This document shows, piece by piece, positions 1-8,170 of a DNA stretch of 54,065 nucleotides. The notes beneath the pieces were generated by a model that saw only the letters and a list, made by a program, of their open reading frames with translations, was not told where the DNA came from and did not search any database. Made by a program: the position numbers and the translations under genes. The stretch is from CAZAYP01 sp964489425 [NCBI: uncultured Verrucomicrobiota bacterium]. Lineage in GTDB: Bacteria > Verrucomicrobiota > Kiritimatiellia > RZYC01. Where the stretch lies: assembly GCA_964489425.1 (NCBI GenBank), contig CAZAYP010000040.1:1-54065 (forward strand), in the 5' to 3' direction. Position 1 is the stretch's first letter. Each line of letters opens with the position of its first letter.

Positions 1-291
1 CGGCCGGCCCGGGCCACGGTCCCGGTCGTGGGATGACCGCGCGCGCCCCGGGCCCCGGTCTTGGCCTGGAGGGCGGGCACGGTCGCGGTCGCGGAACGAC
101 CCGCCCCGATCGCCGCGATCCCGGCCGCGCCGATCGTCCCGGGCCGGGGCATCGCGGTCGCTGCCGGCTTCCCGGTACGGGTTGGCTCCCGGCGGCACGC
201 GCGCCCAGGTCGGGACAAAGTTGAGCTCGAGGATCGGGTCCGCCTTGTCCGCGCCAGGCTCCTGTTTCTCCGGCAAATCAATATTTTCCAT
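1..291 (-). CDS. Arg/Asp/Gly-rich protein of unknown function, N-terminal part (runs off the left edge)
   Basis: The reading frame is open on the minus strand from an ATG at 291 down to base 1 (97 codons, no stop). A GAGG Shine-Dalgarno lies about 8 nt before the start. The first 40 residues look like an ordered anchor containing LNFVPTWARVPP followed by GANPY. After that the sequence becomes a low-complexity RDRG, DRGG and RDRD run that should be disordered and strongly basic or zwitterionic. Such tails often bind nucleic acid, but that is only an inference. I do not recognise the family. The C-terminal part lies outside the window. Confidence 0.7.
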   Translation of the reverse strand, partial: MENIDLPEKQEPGADKADPILELNFVPTWARVPPGANPYREAGSDRDAPARDDRRGRDRGDRGGSFRDRDRARPPGQDRGPGRARSSHDRDRGPGRP

Positions 292-453
292 GTAGCATCC
301 TCACCAACCTTGAATCAGCTTGGCATATCCCCAGGCAGCAATAAAGGAAAAACACGCAGCGCGCGGCGGAGGGAAGTTCAGCGCGGCCGCATTTGGGGTT
401 GTATTAGCGCGCGCCGCCGGGCATGATGGATGCAACAACAGCGGAGGGATACC

Positions 454-1461
454 ATGAGGCGGCACACGGCAGTTGGAATCATCATCGCACTGGCGTTCGG
501 TCTGTACACGGGGACATCGTGGGCCGCCACTAACCGGGCCGTGGCCGCGGTAGCGGCGCTGCTGTTCGAGGCCGCCACGCCCACCCCCACGCCCACCGCG
601 ACACCCACGCTCACGCCCACCCCCACCCCGACCGCGACCGGCATTCCCAGCGGGGCCATCATCATTGACCATAACTGCCGCGACCTGGCGGTCATCCCCA
701 CCAACTGGATCCGCGCCGCCCAGGACTCGCTCAAAGTCCATTACGGCCACACGTCGCACGGCCACCAGCTCGAGGTGGGCGCCGAGACGCTCGCGCTGCA
801 GGATGGCCGCTACGCCGTCGACATCGGCATCGACACCCTGCCCAACAACCCGGGCCACCTGTGCGTGTACGACGGCAACGGGTACAGCGGCGACAACTAC
901 ATCATGCCCGAGATGTACTGGCTGGAAGAGGCCGGCCGGCAACACACCACCAACACCCTGCACAACCACCCGACGATCAACGTGTCCATGTGGGCCTGGT
1001 GCGGCCAGCTCTCGGACAACGACAGCGATTACGTCAACAATTATCTCAACACCATGGCCGCGTTTGAGCAACAGTTCCCGCAGGTGAAGTTCGTGTATTT
1101 CACCGGCCATCTCGACGGCACCGGCAGCGCCGGCAACCTGCACCAGCGCAACGAGCAGATCCGTACGTTCTGCCGCAACAACAACAAGGTGCTGTTCGAT
1201 TTCGCCGACATCGAGCGCTATGACCCCAACGGCACGGACTACCTCAACCTGGGCGCCGGCACCGGCGGCGAGGGCAACGCATGCCAGTACAATTCCGGCA
1301 ACTGGGCCACGACGTGGTGCACGCTGCACCCGGGCGATGCGCGCTGCGCCGATGGCGGGTGCCCGGACTGCTGCGACCATTCGCAACCCCTCAACTGCAA
1401 CCTGAAGGCGCGCGCGTTCTGGTGGCTCATGGCGCGCCTGGCCGGTTGGAACGGCTTGTAA
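454..1461 (+). CDS. Secreted protein with a Thr-Pro linker and a GHTSHGHQ domain, copy 1
   Basis: 335 aa. The ATG at 454 is chosen because GGAGGG lies 7 nt upstream and a signal peptide follows directly (basic MRRH, hydrophobic core, SWA-A cleavage-like site). Another in-frame ATG at 430 lacks this context. A short TPTPT linker (about residues 48-65) leads to a 270-residue domain marked by IIDHNCRDL, HYGHTSHGHQL, VYFTGHLDGTG and a Cys-rich end (CPDCCDHS). The domain resembles conserved secreted proteins of PVC and delta-proteobacterial genomes. I know no characterised function, although the His/Ser-rich motif could be catalytic. The downstream gene carries the same domain, in part with identical DNA, so this is a recent tandem duplicate. 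Confidence 0.85.
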   Translation: MRRHTAVGIIIALAFGLYTGTSWAATNRAVAAVAALLFEAATPTPTPTATPTLTPTPTPTATGIPSGAIIIDHNCRDLAVIPTNWIRAAQDSLKVHYGHTSHGHQLEVGAETLALQDGRYAVDIGIDTLPNNPGHLCVYDGNGYSGDNYIMPEMYWLEEAGRQHTTNTLHNHPTINVSMWAWCGQLSDNDSDYVNNYLNTMAAFEQQFPQVKFVYFTGHLDGTGSAGNLHQRNEQIRTFCRNNNKVLFDFADIERYDPNGTDYLNLGAGTGGEGNACQYNSGNWATTWCTLHPGDARCADGGCPDCCDHSQPLNCNLKARAFWWLMARLAGWNGL

Positions 1462-2450
1462 CCCAAGTTTCTCGGAGATGGCATCATGAAACTCATCCTG
1501 GCGGTAGCTGTGGCCCTGATCCCCATCTGCCTTGTGGCGCAAACCGACCTGGTCATTGACAGCATCAACGGCAACGGCGTGGTGACCTGGAACTACCCCA
1601 CCTCCAACGTCATGGATTACCGGGTGGAATGGACCGCCGGCTTGACCGGCGCCTGGACCGACTCGTGGACCGCGTTGCAGGGCATCGCGCCCACCGGCGC
1701 CACCATGACCGCCACGGTGCCCATGTTTTACCGGGTCGTGGCGCGCCTGGCCGCGCTGCCCACGCCTACGGCCACCGCCACCATGGAAGCCACCGCCACG
1801 CCCACCATGGAGCCGACGGCCACCCCCACGCCGGAGCCCCCGACCCCGACCCCGACGCCCACGGCGACCTCCGCGCCGGGCGGGGCGCTCGTCATTGACC
1901 ACAACTGCCGCGACCTGGCGGCTATCCCCACCAACTGGATCCGCGCCGCCCAGGACACGCTCAAGGTCCATTACGGCCACACGTCGCACGGCCACCAGCT
2001 CGAGGTCGGCGCCGACACCCTCGCCCTGCAGGACGGCCGCTACGCAGTCGATATCGGCATCGACACCCTGCCCGGCACCCCGGGCCACCTGTGCGTGTAC
2101 GACGGCAACGGGTACGAGGGCGACAACTACATCATGCCCGAGATGTACTGGCTGGAAGAGGCCGGCCGGCAGCACACCACCAACACGCTCCACGGCCATC
2201 CCGCGATCAACGTGTCCATGTGGGCCTGGTGCGGCCAGCTCTCGGACAACGACAGCGATTACGTCAACAATTATCTCAACACCATGGCCGCGTTTGAGCA
2301 ACAGTTCCCGCAGGTGAAGTTCGTGTATTTCACCGGCCATCTCGACGGCACCGGCAGCGCCGGCAACCTGCACCAGCGCAACGAGCAGATCCGTACGTTC
2401 TGCCGCAACAACAACAAGGTGCTGTTCGATTTCGCCGACATCGAGCGCTA
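974..2450 (+). repeat. 247-bp perfect direct repeat shared by the two GHTSHG genes (974-1220 and 2204-2450)
   Basis: By eye, bases 974-1220 and 2204-2450 are identical, at an offset of 1230 bp. The flanking parts of the same domain have diverged at many synonymous and some non-synonymous sites. A sharp island of perfect identity inside a diverged duplicate is what recent gene conversion produces. The repeat could also recombine to delete 1.2 kb. Confidence 0.85.
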
Positions 2451-2715
2451 CGACCCGGCCGGGGCCGACTACCTGGACCTAGGCGCCGGCACCGGCGGCG
2501 AGGGCAACGCATGCCAGTACGATACCGGCAACTGGGCCACGACGTGGTGCGCGCTGCACCCGGGCGATGCGCGCTGCGCCGAAGGCGGGTGCACGGACTG
2601 TTGCGACCATTCCCAAGCCCTCAACTGCAACCTCAAGGCGCGCGCGCTCTGGTGGCTCATGGCGCGCCTGGCCGGCTGGGATGGCACGCCCGCCCGCGCC
2701 GCAGGTGGCCCTTGA
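1486..2715 (+). CDS. Secreted protein with an N-terminal Fn3-like module and a GHTSHGHQ domain, copy 2
   Basis: 409 aa. The start has a GGAG Shine-Dalgarno 9 nt upstream and a signal peptide (MKLILAVAVALIPICLVAQ). Residues about 20-86 form a beta-rich module with YRVEWTAGLTGAWTDSW and PMFYRVVARL, a style common at the ends of Verrucomicrobiota/Kiritimatiellota secreted proteins. A TP/EP-rich linker (about 88-125) leads to the same terminal domain as the preceding gene. The two genes lie 24 nt apart on the same strand. The stop codon overlaps the TTG start of the following phosphatase gene, so all three may be co-transcribed. Function unknown. Confidence 0.85.
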   Translation: MKLILAVAVALIPICLVAQTDLVIDSINGNGVVTWNYPTSNVMDYRVEWTAGLTGAWTDSWTALQGIAPTGATMTATVPMFYRVVARLAALPTPTATATMEATATPTMEPTATPTPEPPTPTPTPTATSAPGGALVIDHNCRDLAAIPTNWIRAAQDTLKVHYGHTSHGHQLEVGADTLALQDGRYAVDIGIDTLPGTPGHLCVYDGNGYEGDNYIMPEMYWLEEAGRQHTTNTLHGHPAINVSMWAWCGQLSDNDSDYVNNYLNTMAAFEQQFPQVKFVYFTGHLDGTGSAGNLHQRNEQIRTFCRNNNKVLFDFADIERYDPAGADYLDLGAGTGGEGNACQYDTGNWATTWCALHPGDARCAEGGCTDCCDHSQALNCNLKARALWWLMARLAGWDGTPARAAGGP

Positions 2716-3398
2716 TCGGCCTGCGCATCCCGCTGTTCTTCGACATTGACGGCACGCTGCTGGATACCGGCGGCGCCGGCCGCCGCGCGTTTATCCGCGC
2801 CCTGCGCCGAACCCTGGGCGACGGGATCGATCCCCACCTGCTCCAGTTTGCCGGCGCCACGGACCTGGGCCTGCTGTTCCGCGTGGCCCAGGCCGCCGGC
2901 CTGGCCGCCGAGGGCCGCGAAGAATCGTTTTTCAGCGCGCTGACCGAGGAGATGCAAACGGAGCTGCCGGGCTGTGACGGCGCGCTGCTGCCCGGGGTCC
3001 GCGAGCTGCTGGCGCGCCTGGCCGGGGATGACCGCTTTATCCTGGGCCTGATCACCGGCAACGTGCAGACCTGCGCGTACCTGAAGCTGGCCCGTTTCGG
3101 GATCAACGCCTACTTCCAGGTGGGCGCATTCGGCAGCGAGTTCGCGGACCGCGGGCAGATTGCACGCCAAGCCCTGGCCCGGGTCCGGGCCGGCACGGCC
3201 GGCGCGGACTTGCACCGGCCGGTGGTGATCGGCGACACGCCCCACGACATCGCCGCCGCCCGCGCCATCGGCGCCCTGGCGGTCGCGGTGGCCACGGGCG
3301 CGTTTGCCGCGGACGCGCTGCACGCGGCCGGCGCGGACCACGTGCTCCCCAACCTGGCCGACACCGAACAGGTCCTGCGCCTGCTGGCCGCGGGCTGA
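2712..3398 (+). CDS. HAD-superfamily phosphatase (phosphoglycolate-phosphatase-like)
   Basis: 228 aa from a TTG start at 2712 that overlaps the upstream TGA. AGGTGG lies just upstream, and the frame before it is only out-of-frame overlap with the previous gene. HAD motif I is FFDIDGTLLDTGG near the N-terminus. A helical cap follows. Motif II is probably the Thr of GLITGNVQT. Motif IV is the VVIGDTPHDIAAAR loop. The length and helical cap fit the Gph/beta-phosphoglucomutase subfamily of small-metabolite phosphatases. The substrate cannot be read from sequence. It is a cytoplasmic enzyme sitting oddly behind two secreted proteins. Confidence 0.88.
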   Translation: MIGLRIPLFFDIDGTLLDTGGAGRRAFIRALRRTLGDGIDPHLLQFAGATDLGLLFRVAQAAGLAAEGREESFFSALTEEMQTELPGCDGALLPGVRELLARLAGDDRFILGLITGNVQTCAYLKLARFGINAYFQVGAFGSEFADRGQIARQALARVRAGTAGADLHRPVVIGDTPHDIAAARAIGALAVAVATGAFAADALHAAGADHVLPNLADTEQVLRLLAAG

Positions 3399-3422
3399 CC
3401 CTCTCCAACCGGAAAAACGCGC

Positions 3423-3450
3423 TTGCTTATCCCGACCCGCCGGCTAAGAT
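3423..3450 (+). promoter_or_regulatory. Possible sigma-70-type promoter (TTGCTT-16-TAAGAT)
   Basis: A TTGCTT box at 3423-3428 and TAAGAT at 3445-3450 are separated by 16 nt, upstream of the gene at 3488. A seven-codon reading frame (3460-3483) lies in the leader and stops 4 nt before the main start. Neither it nor the main gene has a clear Shine-Dalgarno sequence, so translational coupling is possible but unproven. Confidence 0.4.
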
Positions 3451-3487
3451 GACCGCAGTATGAACGCAGCAACGAAGCGCTAACCCT

Positions 3488-4321
3488 ATGGCGGCCGACC
3501 CGCAAAGCGGCGAAATTTCACGCGAAGAACTGCTCAACACCATTTCGATGTTCGAGCAGATCCTCGAGGTCATGCCAGGCGATGAGCTCGCCTTGCGCAC
3601 GCTGTACGATGCCTACTCCAAGAAGGGGGACCGCGCGCGCGCTTTCGATCTGCTGGGGCAGCTGACCGACCATGCCGCGCGCGACAAGGAGCCCGAAGCC
3701 GCCGAGTTCTGCCTCCTGGAGCTGGCCAAGTTCGAGGGCGACTTCAAGGACAAGGTCCAGGCCGCGACCCAGAAGCTGCGGCAGCTGAAGTCCAGCGCCA
3801 AGGAAAAGGCGCCGGCCCGCGCCGAGGAAACCAAGGCGCTGACCGACATCTCCAACGAGCTGTCCCTGGCGTGGACCCTGTTCCAGGACGAGCAGATCAC
3901 CCAGGACGATTATTCCAACGTGCTGCACGACCTGACGGAAATGTCATCCAAAAACGTCGGCATGCCGGTCACGGTGCTGCACGTCCTGAACGATCGCAGC
4001 TACACCCATTTTACGCGCATCATGACCTACATGGCCACGCACTCCGCGGTGCCGATCGTGTCGCTGTCCAACTTCGACGTCAACGAGCAGCTGGGCGAAG
4101 AGTTGCCGCTGGACTTCATCGCCCACCACGGCGCGATTCCGTTCGGGAAAATCGGCACGGAGTTGCTGGTGGGGGTGCTGAACCCGTTTGACAAGGAACT
4201 GCTGCAGTCGGCCACGAAATTGTGCGGGAAACCCTGCCACCCCTTCCTGGTCCTGCCGACCGAGTACGACGCGCTCCTCGCGCGCTACAAGAAGGCGCAC
4301 GAGGCGAAAGCCGTTCAGTAG
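3488..4321 (+). CDS. TPR-like protein with a GspE/MshE N-terminal-type domain, no ATPase
   Basis: 277 aa. Residues about 13-60 form a TPR-like helical pair (FEQILEVMPGDELALRTLYDAY, then KKGDRARAFDLLGQL). A charged helical linker follows to about 130. The last 110 residues resemble the N-terminal domain of type II secretion and type IV pilus ATPases (GspE/PilB/MshE), with IPFGKIGTELLVGVLNPFDKE and a closing YDALLARYK helix. The ATPase core is absent, so this would be a stand-alone regulatory or adaptor version; MshE-type domains can bind cyclic di-GMP. The 3' end overlaps the convergent GspB-like gene by 7 nt. Both point to a pilus or secretion context. There are no membrane segments. Confidence 0.7.
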   Translation: MAADPQSGEISREELLNTISMFEQILEVMPGDELALRTLYDAYSKKGDRARAFDLLGQLTDHAARDKEPEAAEFCLLELAKFEGDFKDKVQAATQKLRQLKSSAKEKAPARAEETKALTDISNELSLAWTLFQDEQITQDDYSNVLHDLTEMSSKNVGMPVTVLHVLNDRSYTHFTRIMTYMATHSAVPIVSLSNFDVNEQLGEELPLDFIAHHGAIPFGKIGTELLVGVLNPFDKELLQSATKLCGKPCHPFLVLPTEYDALLARYKKAHEAKAVQ

Positions 4322-5148
4322 CCCGCGCCGCCCACCCGCACGGACCGGGTTTCCCCGTCGCGCTCCAGGACCACCTCGTCCTGGAGGATTTCCTTGACCG
4401 TGACCCCATCGATGCGGGATCCGGGGCCGACCAGTTTCCCGTTCAGGATCGCCATGCCTTCGCCGCCGCCCTGGTAGGAAACCACGCCCTTGAGCGTCAA
4501 CTGCGGCCACGCGGGGGGCTCCTTCGATTCGGTCACCGCGACCGGCGTCGGGATCTTCACCACCGGCGGCTTGCGGTCCGCGACCCCCACGGTTGCGGCC
4601 GGGGCCTCGGGTTCCGGGACGGCCGCGGAAACAGCGGCCGGGACCACGGCGGCCGGCGCCACGGGTTGGCTGGAAACCGTCGGGGCAACCGGGGCCGGGG
4701 CAGCCGGAGCGGCTGGGGCTTCAGCAGGCTTCTTTTCCCGCGGTGGCGCACCCTGGGCGGTCAACACCTCATCGAGCGGTTCGTTGATCGATTTCACCAA
4801 ATTCGCAGCTTTTTGAATCGACTGGCCCGCCAAGGACTTTTTTTGTTCCGGGACAGCCGCGGCGGCGGGTTGCGGGGCGGCTATTTCGGTCGTGGCCGGG
4901 TCCGCCGCCGGCTTCTTCATGAAAAAGTTGAAGGCATAATACCCGCCACCGCCGATCACCGCGAGGCACAGCACAATGACCACGGCGTCCACCCAGCCGC
5001 GGGATTTCTTGCGGGCCGGCTTGGCCGGCTTGGCCGGCGCGCCGGTGGGGGGCGTGCCCGGGCTGGCGGGCGCAGCGGCAGGTGCGCCGGCGGCCGGTTT
5101 CTTGTCTTCCTCGCTCTTGCGCCGCAGCGCTTCCTGAACCAAGCTCAT
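4315..5148 (-). CDS. GspB-like single-pass membrane protein
   Basis: 277 aa. It opens with MSLVQEALRRKSEEDKK, the characteristic cytoplasmic start of GspB/PulB-type proteins. One membrane helix follows (VVIVLCLAVIGGGGYYAF, about residues 50-72), then a long Ala/Pro-rich periplasmic linker. A small C-terminal domain (about 205-277) contains LKGVVSYQGGGEGMAILNG and GSRIDGVTVKEI, as in GspB/GspC/PilP HR-type domains that help place the secretin. No other secretion genes lie nearby except the convergent GspE-N-like gene. There is no Shine-Dalgarno before the ATG, and a promoter-like element sits so close that the mRNA may be leaderless. Confidence 0.72.
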   Translation of the reverse strand: MSLVQEALRRKSEEDKKPAAGAPAAAPASPGTPPTGAPAKPAKPARKKSRGWVDAVVIVLCLAVIGGGGYYAFNFFMKKPAADPATTEIAAPQPAAAAVPEQKKSLAGQSIQKAANLVKSINEPLDEVLTAQGAPPREKKPAEAPAAPAAPAPVAPTVSSQPVAPAAVVPAAVSAAVPEPEAPAATVGVADRKPPVVKIPTPVAVTESKEPPAWPQLTLKGVVSYQGGGEGMAILNGKLVGPGSRIDGVTVKEILQDEVVLERDGETRSVRVGGAGY

Positions 5149-5155
5149 GCTGTGT

Positions 5156-5185
5156 TCTGTAGCGAATGGGGGCCGGAACTGTCAA
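5156..5185 (-). promoter_or_regulatory. Putative promoter of the GspB-like gene, leaderless geometry
   Basis: On the minus strand a perfect TTGACA (5185-5180) is followed after 18 nt by TACAGA (5161-5156). Only 7 nt separate the hexamer from the ATG at 5148, which places the transcription start at or beside the start codon. Confidence 0.5.
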
Positions 5186-5239
5186 GCACCGTCTGATAAT
5201 CGTTGATTCCGGGCCGGGTTTGTGGCAGAGAGTTCCGCC

Positions 5240-6688
5240 ATGCCTGCGGCTCCGCCCCGAAGCGGGCCCCAGGACGACACGTTGATGCGCCTCAAGCACA
5301 TGCTCCCGCGCCCCCGCGCACCTGCCACGCCCGCCGAGATCGAGCGGGCGCGCCGCCGGACCCTGTCGCTGTCCTTTTGGGACGGGGCGATGTGGTCGAT
5401 CATGACCGGCATGGGGGACATGTACATCGCGCCCTTTGCCGTGTTTTTGAAGGCCGGCAACCAGGCCCTGGCGCTGATCGGCACCATGCCGACCCTGCTG
5501 GGGGCGGTGGCCCAGTTGGTGGGCGCTTACGCCACGGACCGCCTGCGGCTGCGCCGCGGCCTGCTGGCGCCGGTGTGCGCGATCCAGGCGCTGTTTTTCC
5601 TGCCGCTGTTCCTGGTGCCGCTGCTGATGCCGGGCTGGGCCGTGCCGGGGGTGCTGCTGTTCACGGCCCTGGGCCTCTTCTGCGGCAATGCCGTGGCCCC
5701 GGCGTGGATCTCCCTCATGGGCGACGTGGCGCCGGAGGCGGCCCGCGGCGACTATTTCGGCCGCCGCAGCCGCCTGGTGATCCTGGTGGTGTTCCTGTCC
5801 ATGCTGGCGGCCGGGGGCATCCTGGCCCTGTTCCAACGGGTGCACCACGTGGGTTGGGGGTTTGCGGTATTGTTCAGCATCGCGTGCTGCGCGCGCCTGG
5901 CCTCGGCCTGGCTGCTGGGCCTGCACCACGACCCGCCGTACCACCCCACGCCGGACTCCTACTTCTCGTTCTGGGATTTCATCCGCCGCATGCCGCGCTC
6001 CAACTACGCGCGGTTCGCGCTGTTCTACGCGTGCATGATGGGGTCGATCTGCGTGGCCAGCCCGTTTTTCACGGTGTACATGCTGCGCGACCTGCACTGG
6101 TCCTATGCCAAGTTCACCCTCAACTCGGCCGCGTTCCAGGCCACCCAGTTCCTGCTGATCCGCTGGTGGGGCCGGATCGGCGACCGCCACGGCAACCGGG
6201 TGGTCATCGTCACCACCAGCTTCATGCTGCCGATCCTGCCGTGCCTGTGGACGTTGAGCTCCAACTACTATTACCTGCTGTTGGTCCAGTGCGTGTCCGG
6301 GGTGTGCTGGTCCGGGTTCACCCTGGCCGCGCAGAACTTCACGTTCGACGCCGTGTCGCCGCTCAAGCGGGCGCGGATCACCTCCTACAGCACGCTCCTG
6401 AACGGGATCTTCACCGTGCTGGGCGGGACCTTGCTGGGCGCGTGGCTGGCCAACCACCTGCCGGCCACCTACCACATCGGGCCCTGGACCCTCGCGTTTG
6501 CCTCGTCGCTCCCGGCCGTGTTCCTGCTGTCCGGCCTGTGCCGGCTCAGCACGGCGCTGCTGCTGCTGCCGCGGTTCAAGGAAGTCCGCTACGCCGAACC
6601 GATCCACCCCGCCGCGGTGCTGCTGCAGCTGCCGGTATTCGACTGGCTGCTGCGCCTGGCCGCCCGCGCCGGGCGCGGCCGGAACTGA
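5240..6688 (+). CDS. Major facilitator superfamily transporter
   Basis: About 482 aa from the ATG at 5240. A GTG at 5222 is an in-frame alternative, and neither start has a strong ribosome binding site. Residues after about 45 give 11-12 hydrophobic segments. The MFS loop 2-3 region is AYATDRLRLRRG, and the equivalent loop in the second half is WWGRIGDRHGNR, both typical Asp/Arg-rich cytoplasmic loops. A roughly 45-residue basic N-terminal tail precedes the first helix. The overall style matches MFS proteins of PVC bacteria with no assigned substrate. It is convergent with gcvPB, 18 nt away. Export or sugar uptake cannot be distinguished. Confidence 0.87.
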   Translation: MPAAPPRSGPQDDTLMRLKHMLPRPRAPATPAEIERARRRTLSLSFWDGAMWSIMTGMGDMYIAPFAVFLKAGNQALALIGTMPTLLGAVAQLVGAYATDRLRLRRGLLAPVCAIQALFFLPLFLVPLLMPGWAVPGVLLFTALGLFCGNAVAPAWISLMGDVAPEAARGDYFGRRSRLVILVVFLSMLAAGGILALFQRVHHVGWGFAVLFSIACCARLASAWLLGLHHDPPYHPTPDSYFSFWDFIRRMPRSNYARFALFYACMMGSICVASPFFTVYMLRDLHWSYAKFTLNSAAFQATQFLLIRWWGRIGDRHGNRVVIVTTSFMLPILPCLWTLSSNYYYLLLVQCVSGVCWSGFTLAAQNFTFDAVSPLKRARITSYSTLLNGIFTVLGGTLLGAWLANHLPATYHIGPWTLAFASSLPAVFLLSGLCRLSTALLLLPRFKEVRYAEPIHPAAVLLQLPVFDWLLRLAARAGRGRN

Positions 6689-6689
6689 T

Positions 6690-6717
6690 GCGCGGCGCCC
6701 GCCGGCCTACGCCGCGC
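6690..6717. terminator. GC hairpin between convergent MFS and gcvPB genes
   Basis: Perfect 8-bp arms GCGCGGCG (6690-6697) and CGCCGCGC (6710-6717) with a 12-nt loop, overlapping the gcvPB stop. It lacks a T-run, so it would be a weak or Rho-assisted bidirectional terminator at best. Confidence 0.35.
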
Positions 6718-8170
6718 CGGGATCGCGGTAAGCCAGGTCCATGTTCTTGGCCGCGGCGACCTCGTCGAGCCGGCCGACCGGCGCGGTGACGGGCGCGCGC
6801 CGCAGCGCCTCCGGGTCGGTCTGCGCCAGGTGCGCGAGTTCGATCATCACGGCGACGAACTCATCCAGCGTGGCCTTGCTTTCGGTTTCCGTGGGCTCGA
6901 TCATGATGGCTTCGGGCACGATCAGCGGAAAATAGATGGTGGGCGGATGGATGCCGCGGTCGATCAGCGCCTTGGCCAGGTCCAGCGTGTGGACCCCGTG
7001 CGCGCCCAGGCCGGCCCCGCTGAACACGCACTCGTGCATGCAGCGCCGGTCCGCAGCCGGCGGGAAATGCCCCCGCAGCCGCGCCTGGACATAGTTGGCG
7101 TTGAGCACGGCCAGGTTGCTGACCTCGCGCAACCCCTCGCGGCCCAGCATCAGCAGGTAGGCGTAAGCCCGGGCAATGACGCCGAAATTACCGTAGAACG
7201 GCGCCACGGGCCCGATGCTGCGCGGGGCGTCATGGTCCAGCGCGAACCGGCCGGCGGCGGTTTTGACCACCCGCGGCACGGGCAGGTACGGCCGCAGCTT
7301 GTCCACCACGCCCACGGGGCCGGACCCGGGCCCGCCGCCGCCGTGGGGGGTGCCGAAGGTTTTGTGCAGGTTCAGGTGGCACACGTCGAACCCCAGCGCG
7401 GCCGGCTTGACCCGGCCGACCAGGGCGTTGAGGTTGGCGCCGTCGTAGTACAGGAGCCCGTCGCGCGCGTGCACGGCGCGCGCGATCTCCCCGATGTCCG
7501 GGTTGAACACGCCCAGCGTGTCCGGCACGGTCAGCATGACCCCGGCGGTCTCGTCGTTGAGCGCGGCGTGGAACGCGGTCATGTCCATGCGGCCGGCCGG
7601 GTCCGTGGGCACGGTCACCACGGCGTAGCCCGCCAGCGCGGCGCTGGCCGGGTTGGTGCCATGAGCCGAGTCGGGGACGATGACGTGCGTCTTGCGGTGG
7701 CCGCGATCGCGGTGGTAGGCGGCCATGATCATCACCCCGGTCAACTCGCCGTGGGCGCCGGCCAGCGGCTGGAGGGTGAACTCGGCCAGGCCGGTGATCT
7801 CCGCCAGCCAGCGGCCGGTGGCGTGGAGGATCTCCAGCGCGCCCTGGGCCAGGGCCGCGCCGCCGGGCAACTGCGGCCAGGCAGGGTGCGCGGCCGCCAG
7901 CCCCGGCAGGCGGCACGCCGCCTCGCAGGCCTTGGGGTTGTACTTCATGGTGCAGGAGCCAAGCGGATAAAAGTGCGTGTCCACGGAGAAGTTGCGGCGC
8001 GACAGCTCCGTGAAGTGGCGCGTGACCTCGCGTTCCGGAAGCTCCGGCAGGGCCGCCGGCGCGGGGCGGCGCAGCGCGGCGGGAATGGCGGGCGCGACGC
8101 CGGTATCTTCCGGCGCGGGGACCGCCTGGCCGCAGAGACCGGGAATGCTCTTCTCGTAGATCAGTTTCAT
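6707..8170 (-). CDS. gcvPB: Glycine dehydrogenase (decarboxylating) subunit 2
   Basis: 487 aa. This is the C-terminal half of the split P-protein of the glycine cleavage system: PLP-dependent glycine decarboxylation with transfer of the aminomethyl group to lipoyl-GcvH. The PLP lysine is K270 in NLHKTFGTPHGGGGPGSGP. Other hallmarks are FYPLGSCTMKYNPK, PDSAHGTNPASA and PTETESK. The start overlaps the gcvPA stop as ATGA, the standard coupling of the two subunits. Length is normal for the subunit. No gcvT, gcvH or lpd gene is in the window, so the complex must be completed from elsewhere. Confidence 0.97.
   Translation of the reverse strand: MKLIYEKSIPGLCGQAVPAPEDTGVAPAIPAALRRPAPAALPELPEREVTRHFTELSRRNFSVDTHFYPLGSCTMKYNPKACEAACRLPGLAAAHPAWPQLPGGAALAQGALEILHATGRWLAEITGLAEFTLQPLAGAHGELTGVMIMAAYHRDRGHRKTHVIVPDSAHGTNPASAALAGYAVVTVPTDPAGRMDMTAFHAALNDETAGVMLTVPDTLGVFNPDIGEIARAVHARDGLLYYDGANLNALVGRVKPAALGFDVCHLNLHKTFGTPHGGGGPGSGPVGVVDKLRPYLPVPRVVKTAAGRFALDHDAPRSIGPVAPFYGNFGVIARAYAYLLMLGREGLREVSNLAVLNANYVQARLRGHFPPAADRRCMHECVFSGAGLGAHGVHTLDLAKALIDRGIHPPTIYFPLIVPEAIMIEPTETESKATLDEFVAVMIELAHLAQTDPEALRRAPVTAPVGRLDEVAAAKNMDLAYRDPGAA

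Noticed and set aside
301-2373. Long minus-strand reading frame opposite the two GHTSHG genes (690 codons)
   Set aside because: It is the mirror of GC-rich coding sequence: internally repetitive because the plus genes are duplicated, His/Arg/Val-rich, with no domain. The plus frames have signal peptides and ribosome sites.
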